Shown piece by piece: positions 14,706 to 23,779 of a stretch of DNA of 32,232 nt. The notes below the pieces were generated by a model. The model was not told the origin of the DNA. It did no database searches and saw only the letters and a program-made list of their open reading frames with translations. Position 1 is the stretch's first letter, and every line of letters starts with the position of its first letter. A program made the translations under genes and the position numbers. Source of the DNA: Arachnia propionica (lineage in GTDB: Bacteria > Actinomycetota > Actinomycetes > Propionibacteriales > Propionibacteriaceae); the NCBI RefSeq assembly GCF_003932785.1, contig NZ_RQYT01000035.1, forward strand, positions 1 to 32,232. The letters are read 5' to 3'.

Positions 14706-16412
14706 TCAGGGGGTGGCGGAGTTGGTCGAGATGCCCGGGCGGCCCTCGTGGACGATCTTGCCCGGGTTCAGGTTGCGGCCGGGGTCGACCCCCTCGAACA
14801 GCGTCCGCTGGATGAACACACCCGCCGGTGAGATGTCCTGCTCCATCCACGGCGAGTGCTCCTCGCCGACACCGTGGTGGTGGCTGACCGTGCCGTGGAA
14901 GTCCATGAACGACTGCTGGATCACACGTTTGACGTGGTCGTAGCTCGCCATCGCCGTCTCCGAGTCGTCCGCGATCGCGAACGTGAAGTACTGGCACGCC
15001 CCCGAGTGGTACGAGTGCGACAGATGGCAGAACACCGTGCCACGCTTGCCGATCTCGGCGAGGGCCTCGTGCACCCGGGCGACGGTGCGGTCGTGGATCT
15101 CCGCCGCGTGGCGCCACGGCGTCGTCGTCTCCGACACGTCGCAGACCATGCCGTGATCCAGCATGAAGTCACGCAGATAGGGGGTGTCGTACTTCTTCTG
15201 GTCGTACAGGGTGCCGGGCCCCTTCCCGACGCCCATCCCGCCGTTCGCCCGCACGATCTTGCCCACCAGGCCCTTCTCGTACGTGACGTGGTTGGCCGAC
15301 CCCTCGAACCCGATGAAGCTCATCGCGATCCGCTCCAGGTCCCAGCCCTTCGCCTCCATCAGCTTCGAGATGCCCTTGCTCAGCCAGGACGACAACGTCG
15401 AGGACTTCTTGCCGTTGGCCATGATGTACTGCGTCTCCACCGCGTCGGACACCCGCGCCATCATGACGCTCGCATCCGAGGCGACGATCTGCTCGCACGC
15501 CTTCAGCCCGTCCTCGTAGGTGGGGAAGAAGTACGCCTGGATCTCCCGGACCTCCGGGATGCGGTGCACGTTCACCCAGGCCGAGGTGATGATGCCCAAC
15601 CGGCCCTCGGAGCCGATGACCATCTCCCGCACCGACGGCCCCGACGACGTCGACGGCAGCGGACGAAGCGTCAGCACCTGGCCCGGCATCACCATCGTCA
15701 GCCCCCGGCAGATGTCCGCGATGTCGCCGTACTTGTCCGACTGCATCCCCGACGACCGCGTCGCGATCCAGCCGCCCAGCGTCGACCACACGAACGAGTC
15801 CGGGTGATGCCCCATCGTCCAGCCACGCGCCTGGAGCTGCTCCTCCATGTCGGGGCCGAACACCCCCGCCTGGATGTGTGCCAGCCCCGACTGCTCGTCG
15901 ATCTCCAGCACCTTGTTGAGCCGCCCCAGGTTCACCGAGACGACCTGCCGCTTTTCGTCCGGCAGCGCCTCCAGGGCCGCGACGATGTTCGAGCCGCCTC
16001 CGAACGGGATCACCACGGCATCCGCATCGACCACCGCGTCGACGATCCCCTCGACCTCCGCCTGGGAGCCCGGGTAGACCACCACGTCGGGCAGCCGACC
16101 GAAATCACCGGAGCGTACCCGCATCAGGTCACGCACGCCCTTGCCGTAGCCGTGGACGACGCGGGTCTCGTCGTCGGTCTGGACGAAACCGGCCCCGCAG
16201 ATCGCCTCCAACCGCTCCCGCAGCGCTCCCGTGAGCTGTGACGGCGGGACATCGAGGTCCTCCAGCCGCGGCAGCGGCTTGACGGGGGCGTTGACGTCCA
16301 CCCCCGTCAGCTTCATCACGAACGGGGCGAACTTGGGCTTGTCGGCGTGGTGGTAGGACAGGCCCTCCTCACCCCAGCCCCACCACTTCTGCTGCTTCAC
16401 GCCGTCGATCAT
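14706..16412 (-). CDS. FAD-linked oxidase of the alkylglycerone-phosphate synthase (AGPS) family
   Basis: A 568-residue flavoprotein that is clearly AGPS-like. It opens with K-W-W-G-W-G. The FAD domain has P-F-G-G-G-S-N, L-G-G-W-I-A-T-R-S-S-G-M and G-S-E-G-R-L-G-I-I-T. The cap has S-H-S-Y-x-x-G-A-C-x-Y-F and the active-site H-H-H-G-V-G at 511-516, all matching eukaryotic AGPS. AGPS exchanges the acyl chain of acyl-dihydroxyacetone phosphate for a fatty alcohol, giving an ether bond. Its ATG overlaps the acyltransferase stop as ATGA (16409-16412). Other actinobacterial members (M. tuberculosis agpS) lack a firmly proven substrate, so a different hydroxy-acid or alcohol substrate remains possible. 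Confidence 0.85.
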   Translation of the reverse strand: MIDGVKQQKWWGWGEEGLSYHHADKPKFAPFVMKLTGVDVNAPVKPLPRLEDLDVPPSQLTGALRERLEAICGAGFVQTDDETRVVHGYGKGVRDLMRVRSGDFGRLPDVVVYPGSQAEVEGIVDAVVDADAVVIPFGGGSNIVAALEALPDEKRQVVSVNLGRLNKVLEIDEQSGLAHIQAGVFGPDMEEQLQARGWTMGHHPDSFVWSTLGGWIATRSSGMQSDKYGDIADICRGLTMVMPGQVLTLRPLPSTSSGPSVREMVIGSEGRLGIITSAWVNVHRIPEVREIQAYFFPTYEDGLKACEQIVASDASVMMARVSDAVETQYIMANGKKSSTLSSWLSKGISKLMEAKGWDLERIAMSFIGFEGSANHVTYEKGLVGKIVRANGGMGVGKGPGTLYDQKKYDTPYLRDFMLDHGMVCDVSETTTPWRHAAEIHDRTVARVHEALAEIGKRGTVFCHLSHSYHSGACQYFTFAIADDSETAMASYDHVKRVIQQSFMDFHGTVSHHHGVGEEHSPWMEQDISPAGVFIQRTLFEGVDPGRNLNPGKIVHEGRPGISTNSATP

Positions 16413-17209
16413 CGATCCTCCTGTGTGTGGGAGTCCGTCCGGTCCGCTCCGGACAACTCTGTCCTCCTCGCGGCCTCGAGGGCGACGGCGCGCGCGTACT
16501 CGTCGAGCGTCCTCGCCCCGTATGCCCGGGCCGTCGTGTCATGCAGTTCCAGCACCTGGCGCCGCATCCGTTCACTGAACTCGTGAGCGATCTCCCCCGG
16601 GCGCGGCGTCATGGGTCGGCCGATCACGACGTGCACCGTCGGGCGCCCCTTCGGCAGCCCGCTCTGCGAACTCGGCCACGCCGCATGCGCCCCGATCAGC
16701 GCCACCGGCACGGCAGGTACCTTCCGGGAGATGCACAGCGACGCCACTCCGTGCTTGAACGGCCCCATCGCTCCCGTCCGGGACCGGCTGCCCTCCGGGA
16801 AGATGAGCAGCGGGATCCCCTCGTCCAGGAGCGCCCCCGACAGACCGCGCACGTTCTGCTTGCGGGAGCCGTCGTCGCGACCCCTGTCGATGGGGTAGCC
16901 GTTGAAGAACAGCGTCATGGGGCCGCTCTTCCACCACTTGTCGTACCAGTAGTCCTGGGCGGCCCCGGCCGCGAGGAACTTCGAGATGCGACGGGGCAGT
17001 GCCCCGTAGATCAGCGGTGTGTCCAGGTGGGAGGCGTGGTTGGCGAAGACGACGCAGGCACCCTCCAGCCCGTCGAGGTTCGACTGGCCGTGGACGTGGA
17101 CCTTCAACAGCCGCCACATCGTGGGCTTGAGCAGCAGCATCTGGGCTGCCTGGCGGGCGGTGGCGTTGAAGTTCGACGAGTACTTGCGGTGCCGCTTGGG
17201 CGAGGCCAT
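16409..17209 (-). CDS. PlsC-type glycerophosphate/acyl-DHAP acyltransferase
   Basis: A 266-residue acyltransferase. Motif I is N-H-A-S-H-L-D (H58 and D63, the HX4D catalytic pair), and motif III F-P-E-G-S-R-S lies at 137-143; motif II-like N-G-Y-P-I-D-R-G is near 103-110. It transfers an acyl chain to a glycerol-type phosphate acceptor at the membrane. Between an SDR and an AGPS homologue, a dihydroxyacetone-phosphate acyltransferase role is plausible, while lysophosphatidate acyltransferase is the default reading. ATG 17209 is 2 bases after the SDR stop; GTG 17215 overlaps it and is also possible, since GGAGG lies 5 bases before the GTG and 11 before the ATG. Confidence 0.85.
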   Translation of the reverse strand: MASPKRHRKYSSNFNATARQAAQMLLLKPTMWRLLKVHVHGQSNLDGLEGACVVFANHASHLDTPLIYGALPRRISKFLAAGAAQDYWYDKWWKSGPMTLFFNGYPIDRGRDDGSRKQNVRGLSGALLDEGIPLLIFPEGSRSRTGAMGPFKHGVASLCISRKVPAVPVALIGAHAAWPSSQSGLPKGRPTVHVVIGRPMTPRPGEIAHEFSERMRRQVLELHDTTARAYGARTLDEYARAVALEAARRTELSGADRTDSHTQEDR

Positions 17210-17211
17210 GC

Positions 17212-17988
17212 TCACTGCTTCCTCCGGCTGGCCGACAGCTTGCGCGAGAACCAGCGGATGAAGCCGCGCGGCCCGTGGTCGGCGATGAACAGCGCGATCT
17301 TCCACTTCAGCGTCGGCACCGACTCGATGCGGCCCCTCGCGACATCCGCCAGGCACTGCTTGACGAGGACGTCCGCGTCGATCCACACCACGTCCGGCAG
17401 GCTGTGGGCCTTGATCCCGGCCCGCTCGTGGAACTCGGTGCGGACCCAGCCGGGCAGCAGCGCCGTGACGGTGACCCCCGTGCCGCGCAGCTCCAGGGCC
17501 AGCCCCGTCGACCAGGTCCGCGCCCACGCCTTGATGGCCGAGTAGTTGCCGGTGAAGATCGCGCCCGAGGTGGAGGCGACGTTGATGATCCGGCCGTGGC
17601 CCCGCGCCTTCATCGCCCGTGCCGCGGCCCCGCCGAGGATCAGCATCGCCAGACACATCACGTCGAGGGCCCGCTCGTGGAGGTCCAGCTTCGTCTCGTC
17701 GAGCAGGGAGGCGTGCAGCCCGAACCCGGCGTTGTTGACGAGCATGTCCACGGGCGCGGCCGTGTCCTCCAGCCGCTCGGCGACGGCGAGCACCTGCTCC
17801 CGGACGGAGAGGTCGGCCTGCATCACCTCGACATCCACCCCGTGGACCTGCTGCAGCTCCTCTGCGACGGCGTCGAGGCGCGGCAGATCCCGGGCGACCA
17901 ACACGAGGTCGTGGCCCCGGGCGGCCAGTTCTCGGGCAAAGGCGTTGCCGATTCCGGCGGTCGCTCCGGTGATCAGTGCTCGTGCCAT
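17212..17988 (-). CDS. Short-chain dehydrogenase/reductase
   Basis: A 258-residue classical SDR using NAD(P)H: T-G-x-x-x-G-I-G at 7-14, N-N-A-G at 85-88, active-site Ser near 139-141 and Y149-x3-K153. The tail after 240 is basic and hydrophobic and may touch the membrane. As first gene of a three-gene unit with an acyltransferase and an AGPS homologue, it could reduce acyl- or alkyl-dihydroxyacetone phosphate, the job of the SDR DHRS7B in animals; this is inferred from context only. A TACCGT box 7 bases before the ATG indicates leaderless transcription from just behind the 5'-nucleotidase gene. Confidence 0.85.
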   Translation of the reverse strand: MARALITGATAGIGNAFARELAARGHDLVLVARDLPRLDAVAEELQQVHGVDVEVMQADLSVREQVLAVAERLEDTAAPVDMLVNNAGFGLHASLLDETKLDLHERALDVMCLAMLILGGAAARAMKARGHGRIINVASTSGAIFTGNYSAIKAWARTWSTGLALELRGTGVTVTALLPGWVRTEFHERAGIKAHSLPDVVWIDADVLVKQCLADVARGRIESVPTLKWKIALFIADHGPRGFIRWFSRKLSASRRKQ

Positions 17989-17995
17989 GGGGTCA

Positions 17996-18001
17996 ACGGT
18001 A
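17996..18001 (-). promoter_or_regulatory. -10 box (TACCGT) of the SDR-acyltransferase-AGPS operon
   Basis: On the minus strand TACCGT is followed by TGACCCC and the ATG at 17988, spacing that fits a leaderless transcript. It separates this operon from the pta-ackA group just upstream. Confidence 0.45.
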
Positions 18002-18008
18002 GTCCCCC

Positions 18009-18980
18009 TCAGGGCAGGGAAGAAATACCTCTCCGCGGCTGGTGGGGAAGTGACAAGCCGGTGGCCGGTTGCTTGTCGGATCCGGCATCGACGTTGGCCA
18101 CCCCGAACGGGACGTGGACGGCCGGGGCGTGCTGGAGGTTCTCGAGGTTGCCCATCTGGTCGTCGAAGAAGATGTGCGGGCGCAGGACCTCCAGGACCGA
18201 CGCCTTGTCGAGACCGCCCAGGAAGAACGCCTCATCCACCCGGAGCCCCCAGGCCAGCAGGCTCCGGACGGCCCGCTCATGGGCTGGGGCGGAGCGTGCC
18301 GTGACCAGCGCGATGCGCAGCCGACCCGGACCGCGCCCCCGCTCGGCCTCGGCGGCCTGGATGCGGTTCAGCCCCTGGAGGAAGCCGGCCAGCGGCCCCT
18401 GCGGCAGGGGAAGGTCGGCGTGGGTCGCCTCATGGTGGGCGAAACCGGTGAGTCCCTTCTCGCGGAACAGCCGCTCCGACGAGTCGTCGGCCAGCACCCC
18501 GTCGAAGTCGAAGGCGACGCGGAGGCTCTCCCCGTCGTCGTCGGGGACCGGACCCTTCAGCACCCGACCCGCCGGGAGGCCGCTGCTGATGGCCTGCGCG
18601 ACGTCTCCCTCGTGGGAGGTGAGGAACAACGACATGTCCAGGGCCCGCATGAACTCGAAGGAACTGAGCCCCTCCCGGAACACGGCCCGGCTGATGGGCA
18701 GCCCCGCCGAGGTGATCGAGCGCATCACCCTGAGCCCCGTCTCGGCGCTGTTGCGCGACATCACGATGACGTCGACGGCGCCGGGCACGACCTCGTTCAG
18801 CCCCAGCAGCCGCCGCAGGAAGGGCTGCGCAGGTCCAGCGGCGAGGGGGTCGTCGAGGTGTTCCTCCTGGTACCTGCGGTACGCCTCCACCCCCTGCTCG
18901 CGATGGACCCTGTCGGACTCCGACAGGTCGAACAGGGCGCTGCTGGCGACACCGAGCGTCAGCAGGGGGCGGGGCTCCAC
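18009..18980 (-). CDS. Cytosolic 5'-nucleotidase (NT5C1-like family)
   Basis: A 323-residue protein of the 5_nucleotid family: V-M-S-R-N-S-A-E-T-G-L-R-V at 73-85, F-L-T-S-H near 119-123 and the HAD nucleophile motif F-D-F-D-G-V-L-A-D-D at 157-166, with I-F-F-D-D-Q near the end. Members dephosphorylate nucleoside monophosphates such as AMP or IMP in the cytoplasm. The start is 4 bases after the ackA stop, so it is probably the third gene of a pta-ackA-nucleotidase operon. Confidence 0.85.
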   Translation of the reverse strand: MEPRPLLTLGVASSALFDLSESDRVHREQGVEAYRRYQEEHLDDPLAAGPAQPFLRRLLGLNEVVPGAVDVIVMSRNSAETGLRVMRSITSAGLPISRAVFREGLSSFEFMRALDMSLFLTSHEGDVAQAISSGLPAGRVLKGPVPDDDGESLRVAFDFDGVLADDSSERLFREKGLTGFAHHEATHADLPLPQGPLAGFLQGLNRIQAAEAERGRGPGRLRIALVTARSAPAHERAVRSLLAWGLRVDEAFFLGGLDKASVLEVLRPHIFFDDQMGNLENLQHAPAVHVPFGVANVDAGSDKQPATGLSLPHQPRRGISSLP

Positions 18981-18984
18981 CGGG

Positions 18985-20169
18985 TCAGGCCCCGATCACC
19001 CGCAGGGTGTCCTCGGCCATCGCGAGCTCCTCGTTCGTCGGCACGACGACGACCTTCACGGGCGAGTCCGCCGTCGAGATGAGACGGGGCTCCTTGCTGC
19101 GGGTCTCGTTGGCGGCATCATCGAGATGGAAGCCGAGCGCGTGGAGGCGGCGCACCGCCGGGCCACGCACGTGGGCGGCGTTCTCGCCGATGCCGGCGGT
19201 GAACACCAGCGCATCCGCCCCGCCCAGCACCGCCATGTAGGCGCCGATGTAGGAGATGAGACGGTGAATGTAGACGTCGAGGGCGAGCTTCGCGTCGGCG
19301 TTGCCCTTCCCGATCTCCGCCTCGACGTCACGCATGTCGGTGAAACCGCACAGCCCTGCCATGCCGGACTGCTTGTTGAGCAGGGTGTCGATCTCGTCGA
19401 TGCTCATGCCGTGGCCGGCGAGGAACTTGAACACGCCCGGGTCGATGTCGCCGGAGCGGGTGCCCATGACCAGACCCTGCAGGGGGGTCAGCCCCATCGA
19501 CGTGTCCACCGCGACGCCGCCGTCGATCGCGGAGATGGAGGCCCCGTTGCCGAGGTGGCAGACGATGAGCTTCAGTTCCTCGATGGGGCGGCCCAGGAAC
19601 TCAGCGGTCCGCTTCGACACGTATCCGTGGGAGGTGCCGTGGAAGCCGTAGCGACGCAGCCCGTGGGTCTCGGTCAGTTCCTTCGGGATGGCGTAGGTGT
19701 AGGACTCGGCGGGCAGGGTGGAGAAGAACGCCGTGTCGAAGATCGCGACGTGTGGGACGTCGGGCAGGAGGGCCATCGCCGCGTTGATGCCCGCGATGCC
19801 GGGTGGGTTGTGGAGGGGGGCGAGGTCGGACAGCTCCTCGAGCTTGGCGATCACCTCGTCGGTGATGATCGTCGACTCACGGAACGTCGAGCCGCCGTGG
19901 ACGGTGCGGTGCCCGACGGCCATGACCCCGTCGAGGAACGGCCCGTGCTCCTTGAACGCCGCGACGACCCCCGCGAAGGCGGCCGTGTGGTCGGCGAACG
20001 GCTGCTCGGTCCGGAACTCCTCCCCGTCCACCTCGTGGACCAGGTTGCCCTGCTCCTGACCGATGCGCTCGACAAGCCCGACGGCCAGCGGCCCGCCGAC
20101 CTCGGCGTCGAACAGCTGGTACTTCATGGATGACGAGCCGCAGTTCAGCAGCAGGATGTGCTTCGACAC
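18985..20169 (-). CDS. ackA: Acetate kinase
   Basis: A 394-residue ASKHA-fold kinase of normal length. It begins I-L-L-L-N-C-G-S-S-S-M-K-Y, and contains R-T-V-H-G-G, F-D-T-A-F-F, R-Y-G-F-H-G-T-S-H and G-T-R-S-G-D-I-D-P-G, all AckA signatures. It makes ATP from acetyl phosphate in fermentation, or activates acetate in reverse. It starts 15 bases after the pta stop, and a GAAGGAAT-type ribosome site precedes the ATG. Confidence 0.95.
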   Translation of the reverse strand: MSKHILLLNCGSSSMKYQLFDAEVGGPLAVGLVERIGQEQGNLVHEVDGEEFRTEQPFADHTAAFAGVVAAFKEHGPFLDGVMAVGHRTVHGGSTFRESTIITDEVIAKLEELSDLAPLHNPPGIAGINAAMALLPDVPHVAIFDTAFFSTLPAESYTYAIPKELTETHGLRRYGFHGTSHGYVSKRTAEFLGRPIEELKLIVCHLGNGASISAIDGGVAVDTSMGLTPLQGLVMGTRSGDIDPGVFKFLAGHGMSIDEIDTLLNKQSGMAGLCGFTDMRDVEAEIGKGNADAKLALDVYIHRLISYIGAYMAVLGGADALVFTAGIGENAAHVRGPAVRRLHALGFHLDDAANETRSKEPRLISTADSPVKVVVVPTNEELAMAEDTLRVIGA

Positions 20170-20184
20170 GAGGTGATTCCTTCT

Positions 20185-22245
20185 TCAGTTGGTCTGGGCC
20201 TGGATGGCCGTGATGGTGATGGTGGAGACGATGTCGTCGACCAGCGCCCCGCGGGAGAGGTCGTTGACGGGCTTGCGCAGCCCCTGCAGGACCGGGCCGA
20301 TCGCGACGGCACCGGAGGTGCGCTGCACGGCCTTGTAGGTGTTGTTGCCCGTGTTGAGGTCCGGGAAGATGAACACCGTCGCCCGACCCGCGACCTCCGA
20401 GTCCGGCATCTTCTTCGCGGCCACAACGGAGTCGACGGCGGCGTCGAACTGGATCGGCCCCTCGACCTTCAGGTCCGGCTGCTTCTCCTTCGCGATCCGG
20501 GTGGCCTCACGCACCAGGTCGACGTCCTCGCCGGAGCCGGAGTCGCCCGTCGAGTAGGACAGCATCGCCACGCGCGGCTCGACCCCGAAGCTGACGGCGG
20601 TCTCGGCGGAGGAGATGGCGATGTCGGCGAGCTGCTCGGCCGTCGGGTTCGGATTGACGGCGCAGTCGGCGTAGACGACGACCCGGCTCGACATCGACAT
20701 CAGGAACGATCCCGAGACGACGGACACGCCCGGCTTGGTCTTGACGAACTCCAGGGATGGACGGATCGTGTTGGCGGTGGTGTTCACCGCACCCGAGACC
20801 ATGCCGTCGGCCATCCCGAGGTGGACCATCATGGTGCCGAAGTAGGACAGGTCCGTGAGCTTCTCCCGGGCCTGCTCGATGGTGACGCCCTTGTGGGCGC
20901 GAAGCGTCGCGTATTCGTTGGCGAAACGCTCGACCAGCTCCGCGTCCGTCGGGTTGACGATCGCGGCCTTCGACAGGTTGAGGCCCAGCTCGGCGGCACG
21001 ACGTGCGATGACCGCGGGATCGCCGAGCAGGATGATCTCGGCCACGCCCCGCTGCAGCACGATGTCGGCGGCGCGCAGGATCCGGTCGTCGGTGGATTCG
21101 GGCAGCACGATCCGCTTGAGGTGCCTGCGGGCCATCTGCATGAGCTGGTGCTCGAACATCGTGGGGGTGCGGATCTCGGAGCGCGGCAGGTCGATGGCCT
21201 TCAGCAGCGCCTCCTCGTCGACATGACGGTCGAACAGGTCGCGGGCCACCTCGATCTTGCGGGGGGATGCGGTGGAGATGCCGGAGACCCCCTGCAGCAC
21301 GACGGCGGTGCTGAAGGTGTCGAGGCGGGTGCGGCCGATCGGCAGGTCGACCTCCGTCGAGCCGAGGAGGTTCGCGACACTGTCGGGCACGTCGAAGCCG
21401 CCGGTCATGACGATCGACGCGAGCGGCCCGTAGGTGGAGGAACGGTGCGCCATGATGAGCGGCGGCAGCAGGTCCAGTCGGTCAGCCGGGACGATCACCG
21501 TCGCCTCCCGGCGCAGGTGGTCGAGCACGTTCGGCAGGGTCATGCCCGCGACGATGGTGTGGAGGGACTCCTTCGCGAGGAAGTCGGGGTTGCCGCGCCA
21601 CAGCTCCGCCTCGACCGCCTCGAACTGGGCGGCGACGGAGGGTGCGGGCAGGACCGGCTCGCCCGGGAACACCGACACCGCGACGTCGCGCACCTCGCGC
21701 AGGGCGGTCGCGATGGCGTCGACCTGGTCCTCGGCGGCCCGGGTGCCCATGATCCCGACGACGGTGTTGTCCCGGGCCTCGAAGACCTCGATGGCCTCCT
21801 CGGCGAGGCGCCGAACCTCCTCGATGGTGCGGTCCGCGGTGCGGCACACGTAGATGATGGGTGTGTTGAGGTTCGCGGCGATCTGCGCGTTCGTGTCGAG
21901 CTCGGTCCCGACCGTGAGGTCGGCGAAGTCGGAGCCGATGACCACGACCACGTCGTGGCGCTCCGCCAGGGCCGAGTACTTGGCGACGATGTGGTCAAGG
22001 CTCGCGGCGGGGTCGTCGGCCCAGGTCTCGTAGGTGACGCCGACGCATTCCTCCACCCCCTGCGGCGGGACGGCCTTCGCGTTGAGCAGGGCCGTGGCGA
22101 TGGGGTCGGCGTCCAGTGACGGGACGAGTGGACGGAAGAAGCCCACCGACTTCACTTGACGCGCGAACAGCTCCACAACTCCCAGCGCGATGGCGCTCTT
22201 GTTGACCTGACGCTCCGATGCGGCGATGAAAACACTCTTGGTCAC
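20185..22245 (-). CDS. pta: Phosphate acetyltransferase (long form)
   Basis: A 686-residue long-form Pta that interconverts acetyl-CoA and acetyl phosphate. It has an N-terminal BioD/DRTGG-type P-loop-like region (T-K-S-V-F-I-A-A-S-E), a central DRTGG-like region, and the C-terminal catalytic PTA domain starting about residue 365 (F-E-H-Q-L, I-V-L-P-E-S, and S-Y-S-T-G-D-S-G-S-G). An open frame continues further upstream, but GTG 22245 is chosen because the Pta homology begins there and a TATAGT -10 box ends 9 bases before it, giving a nearly leaderless mRNA. It heads pta-ackA-nucleotidase and diverges from aspA. Confidence 0.93.
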   Translation of the reverse strand: MTKSVFIAASERQVNKSAIALGVVELFARQVKSVGFFRPLVPSLDADPIATALLNAKAVPPQGVEECVGVTYETWADDPAASLDHIVAKYSALAERHDVVVVIGSDFADLTVGTELDTNAQIAANLNTPIIYVCRTADRTIEEVRRLAEEAIEVFEARDNTVVGIMGTRAAEDQVDAIATALREVRDVAVSVFPGEPVLPAPSVAAQFEAVEAELWRGNPDFLAKESLHTIVAGMTLPNVLDHLRREATVIVPADRLDLLPPLIMAHRSSTYGPLASIVMTGGFDVPDSVANLLGSTEVDLPIGRTRLDTFSTAVVLQGVSGISTASPRKIEVARDLFDRHVDEEALLKAIDLPRSEIRTPTMFEHQLMQMARRHLKRIVLPESTDDRILRAADIVLQRGVAEIILLGDPAVIARRAAELGLNLSKAAIVNPTDAELVERFANEYATLRAHKGVTIEQAREKLTDLSYFGTMMVHLGMADGMVSGAVNTTANTIRPSLEFVKTKPGVSVVSGSFLMSMSSRVVVYADCAVNPNPTAEQLADIAISSAETAVSFGVEPRVAMLSYSTGDSGSGEDVDLVREATRIAKEKQPDLKVEGPIQFDAAVDSVVAAKKMPDSEVAGRATVFIFPDLNTGNNTYKAVQRTSGAVAIGPVLQGLRKPVNDLSRGALVDDIVSTITITAIQAQTN

Positions 22246-22254
22246 GAGAGCCAG

Positions 22255-22260
22255 ACTATA
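22255..22260 (-). promoter_or_regulatory. -10 box (TATAGT) of pta
   Basis: TATAGT on the minus strand ends 9 bases before the pta GTG. The same hexamer serves csoR at 1500-1505. No recognisable -35 lies 17 bases upstream. Confidence 0.5.
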
Positions 22261-22361
22261 TCCTCTCCGCCCTGGGTGCTGATGCGGCGGATGCCGCCTG
22301 CGTGGGTTAACGTGGCCTTCTCCCCGACGAGGGGCGTCGGGGTGCTGCTCGAAGGAATGCA

Positions 22362-23771
22362 ATGACGCGCATCGAGACGGACCTGCTCGGGTCCCGCGAG
22401 ATCCCCGACGACGCCTGGTACGGCATCCACACGCTGCGAGCGGTGGAGAACTTCCCGGTGTCGGGGACGCCGGTCAGTTCGATCCCGGAACTCATCCGGG
22501 GAATGGTGTTGGTGAAGAAGGCGGCCACGCTGGCGAACCTGCAGCTGGGGGCGTTGCCGGGGGACATCGGCAACGCGATCCTCGGCGCCTGCGACGACGT
22601 CCTGGTCGAGGGGCGCTGCCTCGACCAGTTCCCCATCGACGTCTTCCAGGGTGGGGCGGGGACGTCGCTCAACATGAACACCAACGAGGTGCTGGCCAAC
22701 CTGGCCCTGGCACGGCTGGGCCTGGAGAAGGGGCGTTACGACATCATCGACCCCAACGACCACGTCAACCGCAGCCAGTCCACCAACGACGCCTACCCGA
22801 CGGGGTTCCGGGTGGCCGTCGACGACCGGTTCGGGCGTCTTGTCGAGGCGGTGCGGCAGCTGGCGGACGCGTTCAAGGCCAAGGGGAGGGAGTTCGCGGA
22901 CGTGGTGAAGCTGGGGCGCACCCAGCTGCAGGACGCGGTTCCGATGACGCTCGGGCAGGAGTTCACGGCCTTCGGTGTGACCCTGGCCGAGGAGGTCCGG
23001 CACCTCGACTACGCCAGGGGGCTGCTGCTCGAGGTGAACCTCGGCGCCACCGCCATCGGCACCGGCCTCAACACACCCTCCGGCTACCAGGAACTGGCGG
23101 TGGCTCACCTGGCGAGGATGACGGGACGCCCCGTCGTGCCCGCCCCGGATCTCATCGAGGCGACCTCCGACACGGGGGCCTACGTCATGGTCCATGCCAC
23201 CTGCAAGCGGCTGGCCTGCAAGCTGTCGAAGGTCTGCAACGACCTCAGGCTGCTGTCGTCGGGTCCCAGGGCGGGACTGGGCGAGATCAAGCTGCCGGAG
23301 ATGCAGGCGGGCAGCTCGATCATGCCCGCCAAGGTCAACCCGGTCATCCCCGAGGTGGTCAACCAGGTGACCTTCAAGGTGCGGGGCAACGACGTCACCG
23401 TCGGACTCGGTGCCGAGGCCGGGCAACTCCAGCTCAACGCGATGGAGCCGGTCATCGCGCAGGCGATCTTCGAGTCGGTGGCGCTGCTCATCTCCGGGTG
23501 TGACGTGCTGCGGGAGCGGTGCGTCGAGGGCATCACCGCGAACCGGGAGGTGTGCGAACGTTACGTCCGCGAGTCGATCTCGATGGTGACGCTGCTCAAC
23601 GACCACATCGGACACCGGGCCGGTGACGAGGTGGGGCGGGAAGCGGCGGCGACGGGGCGCTCGGTGCGGGACATCGTCGTCGAGCGGGGCCTCATGGATG
23701 CGACCACCGTCGATCACCTGTTGTCGATGGAGAACCTGTGCAGCGGCCGGGGACGGGGCCCCTGCCAGTGA
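22362..23771 (+). CDS. aspA: Aspartate ammonia-lyase
   Basis: A 469-residue member of the aspartase/fumarase family. The lyase signature [11 protein letters not shown] (about 311-321) holds the catalytic serine loop. The N-terminal E-x-D-L-L-G-x-x-x-I-P-x-x-x-Y-Y/W-G-I-H-T and [14 protein letters not shown] favour aspartase over fumarase. It deaminates aspartate to fumarate, which can serve anaerobic respiration. GAAGGA lies 6 bases upstream of the ATG. A weak TAACGT at 22308-22313 might be its -10. It diverges from pta, and converges with the HNH gene 8 bases away. Confidence 0.93.
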   Translation: MTRIETDLLGSREIPDDAWYGIHTLRAVENFPVSGTPVSSIPELIRGMVLVKKAATLANLQLGALPGDIGNAILGACDDVLVEGRCLDQFPIDVFQGGAGTSLNMNTNEVLANLALARLGLEKGRYDIIDPNDHVNRSQSTNDAYPTGFRVAVDDRFGRLVEAVRQLADAFKAKGREFADVVKLGRTQLQDAVPMTLGQEFTAFGVTLAEEVRHLDYARGLLLEVNLGATAIGTGLNTPSGYQELAVAHLARMTGRPVVPAPDLIEATSDTGAYVMVHATCKRLACKLSKVCNDLRLLSSGPRAGLGEIKLPEMQAGSSIMPAKVNPVIPEVVNQVTFKVRGNDVTVGLGAEAGQLQLNAMEPVIAQAIFESVALLISGCDVLRERCVEGITANREVCERYVRESISMVTLLNDHIGHRAGDEVGREAAATGRSVRDIVVERGLMDATTVDHLLSMENLCSGRGRGPCQ

Positions 23772-23779
23772 GCACCCTC

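Noticed and set aside
17275-20133. A 952-codon open frame on the plus strand across the SDR, nucleotidase and ackA region
   Set aside because: It is antisense to three well-recognised genes, has no domain, and its composition (many Gly, Arg, Asp, His) is that of a reverse-strand shadow in high-GC DNA.
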